From Haematobia irritans (taxonomy: Eukaryota; Arthropoda; Insecta; Diptera; Muscidae): a stretch of 64,000 bases of DNA. Positions within the stretch are counted from its first letter, which is position 1, and the number at the start of each line of letters is the position of its first letter. A program made the position numbers and the translations under genes. The DNA is taken from contig NC_134398.1 of assembly GCF_050003625.1 (NCBI RefSeq), forward strand, positions 79,454,003 through 79,518,002. The letters are read 5' to 3'. Under the pieces are notes generated by a model. It had not been told where the DNA came from and did not search any database. It saw only the letters and a program-made list of their open reading frames with translations. Below are positions 46,329 to 57,169 of the stretch, in pieces.

Positions 46329-48961
46329 AACAAGTAAGGAAAGTCTAAAGTCGGGCGGGGCCGACTATATTATACCCTGCACCACTTTGTAGATCTAAAT
46401 TGTTGAAACCATATCACATCCGTCAAATGTATTGGGTGCTATATATAAAGGTTTGTCCCAAATACTACATTTAAATATCTCTCGATTTGGACAGAATTTG
46501 ATAGACTTTTGCAAAATCTATGGACTCAAAGTTTAAGTTGGCTAATGCACTAGGGTGGAACACAATTTTAGTAAACAACAAGTATATACGGCCGTAAGTT
46601 CGGCCAGGCCGAAGCTTATGTACCCTCCATCATGGATTGCGTAGAAACTTCTTCTAAACACTGCCATCCACAATCGAATTACCATCCACAATCGAATTAC
46701 TGGCAAGGTATCTTAAAACCTCCTAACAAATCTGGGGATCGGTTTATATGGCATGATTGTTAGAGACCACATACCAACACCATGTACCAAATTTCAGCCG
46801 GATCGGATGAAATATGCTTCTCTTAGAGGCTCCACAAGCCAAATCTGGGGATCGGTTTATATGGGGGCTATATATAATTATGGACCGATGTGAACCAATT
46901 TTTGCATGGTTGTTAGAGACCATATACCAACACCATGTACCAAATTTCAGGCGGATCGGATGAAATTTGCTTCTCGTTTAGGCTCCGCAAGCCAAATCTG
47001 GGGATCGGTTTATATGGGGGCTATATATAATTATGGACCGATGTGAACCAATTTTTGCATGATTGTTAGAGACCATATACAAACATCATATACCAAATTT
47101 CAGCCGGATCGGATGAAATATGCTTCTGTTAGAGGCTCCACAAGCCAAATCTGGGGGTCCCTTTATATGGGGGCTATACGTAAAAGTGGACCGATATGGC
47201 CCATTTTCAATACCATCCGACCTACATCGATAACAACTACTTGTGCCAAGTTTCAAGTCGATAGCTTGTTTCGTTCGGAAGTTAGCGTGATTTCAACAGA
47301 CGGACGGACGGACGGACGGACGGACATGCTTAGATCGACTCAGAATTTCACCACGACCCAGAATATATATACTTTATGGGGTCTTAGAGCAATATTTCGA
47401 TGTGTTACAAACGGAATGACAAAGTTAATATAGCCCCATCCTATGATGGAGGGTATAAAAAATATGGGAAACATTTAAATCTGAAGCAAGTTTAAGGAAA
47501 CTTCGCAAACGTTTCCTTAAATCTGAACCGATTTCAATCAAATTTGGCACACATGACTATGTTACTAATTGTACTTATATGGAGTTATTTTTATATTAGA
47601 GTTATTTTTATAACTTTTCGACTAAGCAGTGGCGATTTAACAAGGAAAATGTTGGTATTTTGACCATTTTTGTCGAAATCAGAAAAACATATATATGGGA
47701 GCTCTATCTAAATCTGAACCGATTTCAATCAAATTTGGCACACATGACAATATTACTAATTGTACTTCTGGTGCAAAATTTCAACCAAATTGGGCCAAAA
47801 CGCTGGTTTCTGGGGCCAAATAAGTCCATATCAGCGAAAAATATATATGGAAGCTATATCTAAATCTAAACCGATTTCAATCAAATTTGGCACACATGAC
47901 TATGTTACTAATTGTACTCCTAGTGCAAAATTTCAACCAAATTGGGCCAAAACTCTGGCTTTTGGGGCCATATAAGTCCATATCGGGCGAAAAATATATA
48001 TCGAAGCTATATCTAAATCTGAACCGATTTCAATCAAATATGACACACATGACTATACTACCAATTGTACTCCTTGTACAAAATTTAAAGCTAATCGGGA
48101 TAAAACTCTGGCTTCTGGGTCCATATAAGTGCATATCGGGTGAAAGATATATATGGGAGCCATATCTAAATCTGAATAGATTACTTGACTATACTACTAA
48201 TTGTACTCCTAGTGCAAAATTTCAACCAAATTGAGCCAAAACTCTGGCTTTGGCACGCATAGCTACAATGCTAAATCTACTCCCTGTGCAAAATTTCAAC
48301 CAAATTGGGCCAAAACTCTGGTTTTTAGGACTATATTAGTCCATATCGGGCGAAAGATATATATGGGAGCTATATCTAAATCTGAAACGATTACTTGACT
48401 ATACTACTAATTGTACTCCTAGTGCAAAATTTCAACCAAATTGAGCAAAAACTCTGGCTTTTAGGACCATATAAGTCCATATCGAGCGAAAGATATATAT
48501 GGGAGCTATATCTAAATCTGAACCGATTTCAATCAAATTTTGCACACTTGACTATACGACTAAGTGTTATGTTTGTACAAAATTTCAAGCAAATCGGTAT
48601 AAAACTCTGGCTGCTGGGTCCATATAAGTGCATATCGGGCGAAAGATATATATGGGAGCTATATCTAAATCTGAACCGATTTCCTCCAAAAACAATAGGG
48701 TTCTATTCTGACCCAAATTAGGAATATGTGCCAAATTTGAAGGCGATTGGACTTAAATTGCGACCTAGACTTTGATCACAAAAATGTGTTCACAGACAGA
48801 CGGACGGACGGACAGACGGACATGGTTATATCGACTCAGGGACCCACCCTGAGCATTATTGCCAAAGACACCATGTGTCTATCTCGTCTCCTTCTGGGTG
48901 TTACAAACATATGCACTAACTTATAATACCCTGTTCCACAGTGTGGCGCAGGGTATAAAAA
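46329..48961 (+). repeat. Family B repeat copy B3, complete, interrupted by A8
   Basis: AACAAGTAAGGAAAGTC start with GGGCGGGGCCGAC palindrome, about seven units of 153-154 bp (for example 47851 to 48004), GACGG/GACAG run near 48790, and a hairpin-like end CCCTGTTCCACAGTGTGG...GCAGGGTATAAAA. Open frames at 47760-48234 and 48395-48721 arise from the 51-codon period and are not believed to be genes. Confidence 0.85.
46577..47461 (+). repeat. Family A repeat copy A8, nested in B3
   Basis: Short A copy (about three and a half units) with both terminal blocks and the longest GACGG run in the window (five units). Inserted at an A-rich site of B3; the B4 copy near 52700 shows the uninterrupted site (TTAGTAAAAAACTATTGG). 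Confidence 0.86.
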
Positions 48962-49229
48962 TATATTTATTGACAAATAAACATTTTAAAATATTAAACT
49001 TTACTTAACTTCTAAATATTTGTAGGCTGCCTCCACTTTTTGTATATTTACAATTTATTGATGGTTCTCCTCACTTTCATGTAAGGAGACAAACCTACTT
49101 CACTGTCACTTAGGTCCACGCACACAATAACATAATACTAAATTCATTTCATAAACAAAATGCATGCCAAGCCAAAAAACACAAACTTTTAAATCAAAAT
49201 GTACACACATACATACCTGCAATGTTCCA

Positions 49230-49795
49230 TACATGAGAAAAAACAGTTTTTGGTGGTTAAACATCTGTGAGAGTTACAAGGAGAGCAAAACTTTATTTTG
49301 CATTCTAAGTTGCTCATAAAGAATATCAAGTAAAAGTGTTCTTATTTTAAGCCAGAGTCGGCTTAAGATAGCAAATCAAATGCAACCAAACACACAGGAT
49401 GCTCTGAACGTGTAACGATAAAGATAACAAGTTAAACTTTTCTTATTTTAAGCCATAGTCGACTTAAGATAGCAAACGAAATGCAAGCCACTACCATTAC
49501 AAGCAAAACAGTTTTTGGGGGTTGAAAATCGATGAGAGCATCGAGGAGAACAAAACTCTATTTTGTGCTATCATTAGCTAATTCTCACTGGCATATTAAG
49601 TAACAATTTTCTTGTTTGAACCCAAAACCAGCTTAATTCAAACTTTAATTACTTGAATTACAAAATAAGCACACTTTGTACTTAATATGAGTATAACTTA
49701 GTACATATTTACGTACTTACAATTTTAAGTGCGAATTCAGGCTAAAAATAAGAATTTGAAACTTGATTTTAGAAGTCTACTTTTCTTTGGGTGTA
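49230..49795. repeat. Diverged internal duplications
   Basis: 'acagtttttggtggtt ... gcaaaactttattttg' at 49242 recurs near 49507, and 'cttattttaagccagagtcg' at 49343 recurs near 49442. Probably an old miniature element ending TTCTTTGGGTGTA at 49792. 48962-49229 holds nothing recognised. Confidence 0.4.
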
Positions 49796-49924
49796 GATGA
49801 ACTAAAATTTAAGTGAATTTTCAACTAGACAAGTTGAAAAAATCTTAAGGGCTAAATCATGGTCAATATTACTACAGTTTTGTTCATTTTGCAATGGAAA
49901 AGGGTCCACTGTTTTTTCAGCGTA

Positions 49925-50125
49925 CAAAAAGTCAAATAACTGAAATATGGTTTCATTAATTTTAAAGAATTTTTTTAGAATTATTTAAGCCAGGTTGATC
50001 TTTGTGAAGCGAAATTTTCTTTCATGTTGACTTTAAGAAAAAACGACTTCATATCAGAGAAACGCGTCTTCTATTCTAAGAAAAATTCGCATGAAAATGT
50101 TGGCCTCAGGACAACTATGTTGTTC
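49925..50125 (-). repeat. Family C fragment C5
   Basis: Follows the C consensus on the minus strand (TCGACTT-type and 'cttctattctaagaaaaatt' blocks) up to a decayed CTCAGGACAACTATGTTG end. It directly adjoins the hAT transposase relic. Confidence 0.5.
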
Positions 50126-50129
50126 TTAG

Positions 50130-50600
50130 AATACGTATAGAACTCACGACGGTGTGTGATAATTTGTTGCTGATGTTTGGACCACATCAGTTACTGTTGA
50201 AAAACTTCTTTCTGCATCTGCATGAGGTAACGATAGTATTGCTGTGGCCAATTTTGATAGATTTCGAAACATACATTTTCCATTGAAATCTTTTAATTTA
50301 ATTAATTTTGTCCAAAACTCTACAATGTCCATAGCTTCGAATTCTTTAATTTCATTCTGTGTAAAATTGTATTCTAATGTAATAAACTCCTGCATTCTAT
50401 CATTAATATTTATTTTGTATTTTGAGCAAAGCAAATCAAAATTGGATTCAGAAATTCAATTTCTTTAAAAATATAGTCTTCTTTAAGAGGAAGACGTTTT
50501 TGTATTTCTTCCAAAGCCGTTAAATAAAATTGAAGGCAATCGGTTTTAATCTTTTTCATCGTATCGTCAGATAAAACTTGATAAGTCGCTAAAAAATTTC
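50130..50600 (-). pseudogene. hAT transposase C-terminal relic
   Basis: Minus strand. 50600-50440 reads KIKTDCLQFYLTALEEIQKRLP; after a one-base shift near 50430, 50434-50144 continues with FITLEYNFTQNEIKEF and LSKLATAILSLPHADAERSF, the hAT dimerisation motif at the C terminus. About 155 residues survive; the catalytic DDE region and zinc finger are gone. At 50606-50645 the sequence changes to a family D type terminus (CTTTGGATCCAAGTAAAC ... TAGTG|TA). Close host-gene relatives of hAT (ZBED-like) are an alternative, but decay argues for a transposon. Confidence 0.75.
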
Positions 50601-50649
50601 TTTCGAAATCTTTGGATCCAAGTAAACTTGTTTTTTTTTTTAGTGTAGG

Positions 50650-52470
50650 CTTTAAACGGTAACGTAGTGCATTTTCGATTATACAAATAGTAAAAATGGA
50701 TGGAGAATTTCAAAGATGTGTTTAAAAAACAATGTTTATGAAACAACTCCCATTTTTAGGTTACTGCGTGTAATAACCCAGAACATTTTTAAAATATTTT
50801 GCAAACATTTCTTTTGAGTGTTAGAATGAGAGAATATTTTATCCCGTAACAAAACTTTGCTTTCATTTAACAAATTGCTTTGAATTCGTCTTTGAATGTG
50901 GTTCTACTATTCACACATATATCTCGGGCATCAAATATTCCCTCATTTACCAAATTCGATTCATTTTCAATCAATCCCATTTGAATTTCATCGATTATAC
51001 TAAACCTGATGGTTTGGATCAATATCACTTTTGCTGACATCCTCTGGCTTTGCGTAATTATAAATTTATGCATAACCATCTGAAATCTATACTGCCTTGG
51101 TATGATATTCAATCCCTCCACAAAAATCTTTTGGCAAACTTCGATTTGGTGAAAAGAAAGTCGTTATGAACAGCCCATGATGGCCCCCATCAAACGGAAT
51201 AGGCCTTAAGTAATTATGTTGTCCGTTTGAATGAATGTCGGTGCTTTTGGTTTGAAAAGTGTTGCATGATTCATGACAGCCCACACTCTCCATGCAAATG
51301 CTCCACTACACTCTATTGGGGACAGACGGACGACGGATGGAGGCTTCAGGGCTTGCAATGCTGTAGCATTTGTGATTGCGTTGGATAACGATGTTCTAAC
51401 TAGATGCAGATACCGATGAATGAGTGTAGTTTGAACGAGGTGGCCAAAAGTCTATGTAAATTTAACTAATTTTAATGTAAATGCAAGGATACCCGTCACC
51501 CCTCTCGCTCTCTCTTTCTTACGATATGCAATGAGCTCTTGCCACTGAGCCAGATACCACATGGAGTTCTGGTTGATTGTTGAACATGGAAAGTTACCAG
51601 TAACAGTTCGGTCCATTAATCTATGTCAGCAGCATTTCGGCCTAGATGAATACAACGAGGCAGCAGTATTGCAAGGATATGAAACTTGAGAGGTGCTTGT
51701 TGGACGGATGGCTAGCACCAGCAACAGCGTTAGATACTTGTAACAGCAGAGCGCAGTACCAACATACGACATCTCTTGCCCCCTCTCCGGGTTTCTGTTG
51801 GTGTCACATCACTAATTCATAAGATTTAGTTTTCCAGTGGTTGGCGTTGGCTGTTTGTATTTAGGCTTTCATGTTTTAATGTTTTTCCATATAATTTCCA
51901 TGTCCATGTCTATTTGAATCTTTGTTGGCGTTGCCATTTCCATTTCCATTTCAATTTCAATTTGGTGTTTTGTACTTTGTATTTGTGTTTACATTTGTGG
52001 TCCTTCGGCTTAAAGTCCTTTGGTCCAATGTGGGTCAAGCAAATAAATAAATAAACACTTAAGCGGCATGTATCCTTATGATGGGGGGATCTCCTCTCCC
52101 CAGCCCCCAGCTTGCTTCCGATTTGTTTCAGCATTATTAAACAGAAAAGTACTTTATCATGTAAGGCGTTCAGTGTTAATGTTTCATTCAAATTCAGAGA
52201 TTGCAGAAATCGTCAAATGATGATGGAGAGTGAAATTAAAAGAATTATTTCTATGATAAAAATCTATTAGTGAATACAATGTGGACGGTGAACACTTCTG
52301 ATTACTTATGTAGCACACAAAATTTACATAATCCGTATTCTCTCAATGTATGTAGAAAACACGGATGTTGTGATCAGGGATTATAAATAGGTTGGAGTAA
52401 AAAGCTTTTAGGTAGGTCAAAATAGTGTCACTTCGGTTTACAGCACACATGATATGAAACATTTCAATAT
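50650..52470. other. Spacer, unique, no gene recognised
   Basis: No repeat family seen; 51120-52200 is relatively GC-rich for this window. A (CCATTT)n-like microsatellite lies near 51930-51960. Frames at 50867-51121 and 51910-52191 lack domains; the second is generated by the microsatellite. Confidence 0.45.
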
Positions 52471-52472
52471 TA

Positions 52473-53168
52473 AAACAAGTAAGGAAAGTCTAAAGTCGGC
52501 CGGGCCGACTATATTATAGCCTTCACCACCATGTATACCAAACCTTCTGATACCTTCTTAACACTTTAAAATTTGTTGGGACTTATATGAAGGTTTATAA
52601 TCCCATATACAAATAATTAAATATGAAGCGATTTAGACAATTTTTTAAACTTTTACAAAATCTCTAGACTCAAAATTTAAATTGGTTAATGACACAATGT
52701 TAGTAAAAAACTATTGGAAATATTTACATTGCATACAATTTCTCAAGCTTGCATTTAAGATTTATCGTTTGATACATACGAATTAGAGTATAGGTAAATT
52801 TGAATCATTTTTGCGAGTTGTCCACTTAACAGTGACGATTTTACAAGGAAAATGTGGGAACTTTGCTCATATTCGCTAAAGTCGGAAAAAAATTAAAAAT
52901 TTTAATTGCACTCTCAGTGCAAAACTTCAAAAATTTCCAAATGAAACTTTGGCCTCCATGGTCATATGAATCTAAATCGGGGGGAAGATATATATAGGAG
53001 TTATATCTAAATCTGAACTGATTTTGACCAAATTTGACATACCTAGGCAGAATGTTAGTCCTACTCTCTGTGCAAAACTTGAAGTAAATCGGAGTGAAAT
53101 TTTGACCTCTGGGGCCATATAAGTGCGTATCGGACGAAAGATATATATGACAGCTATATCTATATCTA
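52473..53168 (+). repeat. Family B repeat copy B4, 3' truncated
   Basis: AACAAGTAAGGAAAGTC start with the GGCCGGGCCGAC palindrome and about two decayed units; ends against the LINE copy starting near 53200. Confidence 0.75.
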
Positions 53169-53256
53169 TCAATTTATTCAACCATCGAACTGAACGGACG
53201 TGTTTTTTAATAGCGGATTATTTCATCGTAATAAGTACTTATTATGAATTTCACGT

Positions 53257-54422
53257 GTGGTGGAAAATCAAACCACCATGCAGCGAAATTCAAAGTCATC
53301 CACTGGGTTGATGACTTTGAATTTCGAAGTTATGAATTTGGGCAGTGACCAAGAGTCAGGCCCAATTAGTCGACCTGTAGACGGGTCGACAGGTGGCGAC
53401 ACTTTGGCAAGTCGAACCTTTTCTAAGGTAACGACATCAAAAGGACGTAATCCCTCACGAAAGATATTCAAAGATGTGTATCCTAATGAAATTAGGATCT
53501 GTCGACCCAAGCACGTTGTCGGCTAAGCAAAGCGATTCCTTAAAATGGGCTTAAGGAAATCTTGAAGCTGGAAAAGGGAACGATCACAGGATGAACTGCC
53601 ATCCTCTAAACGGGATCAAAGATCGTTTGCCTCAGTTGCAAAAGACAGCCTTGTGATGGCTATCATTAATAAAGGAGCATTGGACGGTATGGTTCCAAAG
53701 CAAAAATGGGGGGAAATTGAGAACGCGATGTCTTGTGTCTATTCAGAGGTGCGAAAAAAGTTTCCCGAACCAAGTCATCGACGGTAAGATGCTGGATGGT
53801 ATCAAGGACGATATAAGTTAATAGCATTTGCGGACCAGAAGTCTATGGATTGCTTTAATGCTGCTTTGATGCTAATTGGTGAAGTTTGGGAAGGAGCCGC
53901 TTTGTAGTTAGTCGATAAAAAAAGACATACCGGCTAAACCTAGAGCATTGCATGGATACTTGCAAACCCTCCTGATCCAGAGTCAATACTAAACAGACTA
54001 AAGGAATGTAACCCAGATCTTCCAACCGCCGATTGGAAGGTTGGTCGTTTGGATGAGGTGGATGGACCAAGACGACATGCCCAGACCCACGGTCGTGCAA
54101 GTTATTTCATGATATCCATATGAAGGTATACAGAAGCGATCAGCCAAAGGATTCCAAAACGGACAAGCCTCCGTTAGAGTCAGAAGTGAAAAAATCTTGC
54201 GAAGCCGAAGGAGACATAAAAACTGCAGACATTGACGAACATCGTATGCGGGTAGTTCCTACAGGCTCAAACGTCACCAAAGCTGAACCGCGGATTGTTG
54301 CGAGAGTCAACGAGATCTGTGAAGAGGAAGCCCTTGATGACTCAATTGAAGCGGCTGATGTAACGGTGGTTGAAAATTTGGACGGTTCTACGGTTCCTCC
54401 AGATAAATCTGTGCTGCCTTAA
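53257..54422 (+). pseudogene. LINE ORF1-like region, broken
   Basis: 53257-53526 is open (SDQESGPISRPVDGSTGG, then a basic stretch). 53527-54110 is out of frame with several stops. 54120-54422 is open and acidic/basic mixed (KPPLESEVKKS, EEEALDDSIEAADV). No zinc knuckle was found. Assignment rests on position upstream of the endonuclease. A perfect hairpin lies at 53284-53326. Confidence 0.5.
53284..53326. repeat. Perfect 17-bp inverted repeat near LINE ORF1 start
   Basis: CGAAATTCAAAGTCATC, 9-base spacer CACTGGGTT, then its exact complement. May be a chance duplication-inversion or a structural element of the RNA. Confidence 0.85.
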
Positions 54423-54433
54423 AAGTTCTCCTG

Positions 54434-55765
54434 ATGAAAGGAGACATAGATATAGTTCTTATTCAAGAACCATACATATATAAGAATAAGATCTGTGAAT
54501 TAAGCACTCCGATTTTCAAACTTTTGCATAATACCGGTAAAGATAAAAATCGAGCATGTATAATTGCTAAGAACGAATTAAACTTGTTTTTGCTTCCTTC
54601 ATTAAGCAATGCAGACACTGTCGTAGCCAGTCTAGAGATATCCAAATGCAAATACTGGTATCTTAGGTCTACATGGGACATGATAGGGAGATGCCTCCAT
54701 GTGCCGTTAAGACCTTAGTTGAGGAGTCACTGAAAACAAAGACAAAACTCATTATGGGACAAAACTCATTAGTATCACTATTTGGGGAGTAGTGATACTA
54801 ATGCAAGGGGAGAGACGCTAATAGAGTTTATTTTGCGTAGTAACCTGGTAGTTTGCAATAAGGGCGATGCACCAAGGTTAAGTTAGGTTAGGTGGCAGCG
54901 CGATGTATCAGGCTCACTTAGACTATACAGTCCATTGTGATACCACAGTGGTGAACTTCTCTCTTATCAATGAGTGCTGCCCGATTCCATGTTAAGCTCA
55001 ATGACAAGGGACCTCCGTTTTATAGGCGAGTCCGAACGGCGTTCCACATTGCAGTGAAACCACTTAGAGAAGCTTTGGAACCCTCATAAATGTCACCAGC
55101 ATTACTGAGGTGGGATAATCCACCGTTGAAAAAACCTTTTGGTGTTCGGTCGTAGCAGGCATAGAACCCACGACCTTGTGTATGCAAGGCTGGCATGCTA
55201 ACCGTTGCACCACGGTGGCGATGCACCAACCTTCGTCAGCAAAAACAGTCAAGAGGTTTTGGACGTCACATTGGACTCTCCGGAACTGAATGATAAGATA
55301 TCTGAGTGACAAGTTTTGAGGGAACATAGCTTCTCAGATCATCGCTACATCAGTTTCAGATTGGCTGTTCGTACTTCAAAGACCATATTTCCGCCAAATG
55401 TTAGGAAAGCTGATTGGAATAGGTATAGGGAATCGTTCAATATGATGATACCGGAAATACGAGAGACAAATATGAGCACTGTGCAAGATATCGAACACTC
55501 AGTGGAGCAGATTACTAAGACCTTCAACATCTCACTGAAAGCTGCATGTCCTAGAGGGAAGCCAAGTGGGAAAAATCGACCACCATGGTGGTCTACGGAG
55601 TTAAGTAATATGAGGAAATCCTACAGGAAGCTCTTTAACAAATCAAAGTCCACCAGAGCTCCTGAGGATTGGGACGCTTACAAGAAGAATCTGAAAGGAT
55701 ACAAGCGAGAACTGAGAAAGGCTCAGCGTATTGAGAATACGTCCGAGGCTTCTAGACTACACTAG
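54434..55765 (+). pseudogene. LINE endonuclease domain and linker
   Basis: DIDIVLIQEPYIYKNKI at the N terminus is the QEP-type motif of apurinic-like endonucleases. After a broken stretch, GETLIEFILRSNLVVCNKG leads to the SINE and then LDSPELND and SFSDHRYISF, the SDH catalytic histidine motif. From 55400 the linker has NRPPWWSTELSNMRKSYRKLF, usual between endonuclease and RT. Frameshifts near 54670-54800 and elsewhere make it non-functional. Confidence 0.8.
54876..55216 (-). mobile_element. Full-length SINE with perfect 13-bp duplication
   Basis: Minus orientation: TAACC-type tail and shared LINE tail first, body, and the tRNA-like head ending GGTGCAACGGTTAGCATGCC on the minus strand. Flanked by GGCGATGCACCAA at 54863-54875 and 55217-55229. 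One copy removed, the LINE endonuclease frame runs on through the site. Confidence 0.9.
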
Positions 55766-57164
55766 TAGAAAAACGTTTCGTACTATTAACGAACGGGCGT
55801 CGTTGATTATTTTTCGTTAATATTACGAAATGTTTCGTTATAAGAACGAAAGTGATCGTTAATACAACGAAATCAATCGTTAAAAGACAAGTTTGTGTTT
55901 TGGTTTTTCGTTATATTAATGAAACACGTTTCGTTAATATTACGAATATTAACTTTGTAATTTTTTCAAGAATTAGAATAAACATTTTTCCAAGATGGAA
56001 TTATTATAATCATTTGCACATAGAGAGTAACTTTTGGAAACTTTTAGCCTTTAAAATAGTCGTTTTATATACTCCGAAACTGGAATTGAAAATTTCATTT
56101 GTAAAACGAAAGCGATCGTTAATATAATGATATGGATCGTTAAAAAATAAATTTTAAATTGTCATATTTCGTCATATTAATGAAATATGTTCATTAATAA
56201 TACGAATGGGAGTTTGAGTATTTCTGCCTCTCTATCTAAAACGTCTCTCCATACTCTCTCTCTCTAATACGTCTGTAGCGTCTATGTAATTTGTACATAC
56301 ACATGTAAGCATGGCAATAAGCACATGTTTGCGTGTGCGTCTTGAAAAATAAACGGTAAAAAGTTCAACAGAAAACTTGTCTCATGGGCAAACCTTAACA
56401 TTTACGTTCTTTTCGCTGAAGAGTGCACAGGCTCATTACAGTTTCGTTGTGAATAATAAACATAGATGGTAGGTGAGTTAAATTGGTGTTTTTTGTATAT
56501 TCGCAAGAAATTTAGTATACATTTTTAATCTTTAGTGAAAATGCCCCGGGGGAAGTGAACTTTCAGATGAAGAAGGCGGAACAATTGCAAAAAAATTGGA
56601 TAAATGGACACGGCGATACGATTATCATTTGGTCTAAGAAATACATAAAGGGCTTTTTTTTCTTAAGTGAAAGTCACAATATATGATTATTAAATTACTT
56701 AATTTATCAATAAATATTATTTCCTAGTGTATATAAATCATATTTCAAAGATCTTAACAAAAAATAATACACTACCAATGACTACATTCATATGCAATAA
56801 TTGGTTGGGTTTCATTAATATAACGTTTGTGTTCATTTATACAACGTTCGCCTTTCATTCATACAATGAAAAAACTGGGTTCATACAATGAATTATTTTC
56901 GTTCATACAACGTATAAGCTGCATCCATACAATGAATACATTTCATTCATACAACGAATAATATTCGTTAATACAACGAAAAGGCTACGTAATAGCAACG
57001 TAATTATTCGTTAATACTACGAAATGTATTCCATAAATGGTTTCGTAAATATAACGTAAAATTACGTTGTTCTAACGAAATGCTACGTTGGGTGACTTTT
57101 AATGAAGAATTTCGTTAATACAACGTAGAAATTCATCGTATTAACGAAACTTTTTCTACCAGTG
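55760..57164. mobile_element. Family E element E1, complete, 1405 bp
   Basis: Inverted ends CACTAGTAGAAAAACG and TTTTTCTACCAGTG, longer imperfect match over about 35 bp, inside TA at 55758-55759 and 57165-57166. Both halves are rich in 'cgttaatacaacgaa' motifs in opposite orientation. The centre (56230-56700) is different and holds ATGCCCCGGGGGAAG preceded by a possible intron (GTAGGTGAGTT near 56470 to AATCTTTAG near 56533) and a downstream DEEGGT...KKLDKWTRRYDY stretch. This could be a transposase or captured exon remnant. Confidence 0.85.
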
Positions 57165-57169
57165 TACGG

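Noticed and set aside
47660..48721. Overlapping open frames in family B
   Set aside because: Several frames are open at once over the same 153-bp repeat, as expected from periodicity, not from coding.
51910..52191. Lys/Trp-rich open frame
   Set aside because: Created by the CCATTT-type microsatellite at 51930-51960 read on the minus strand.
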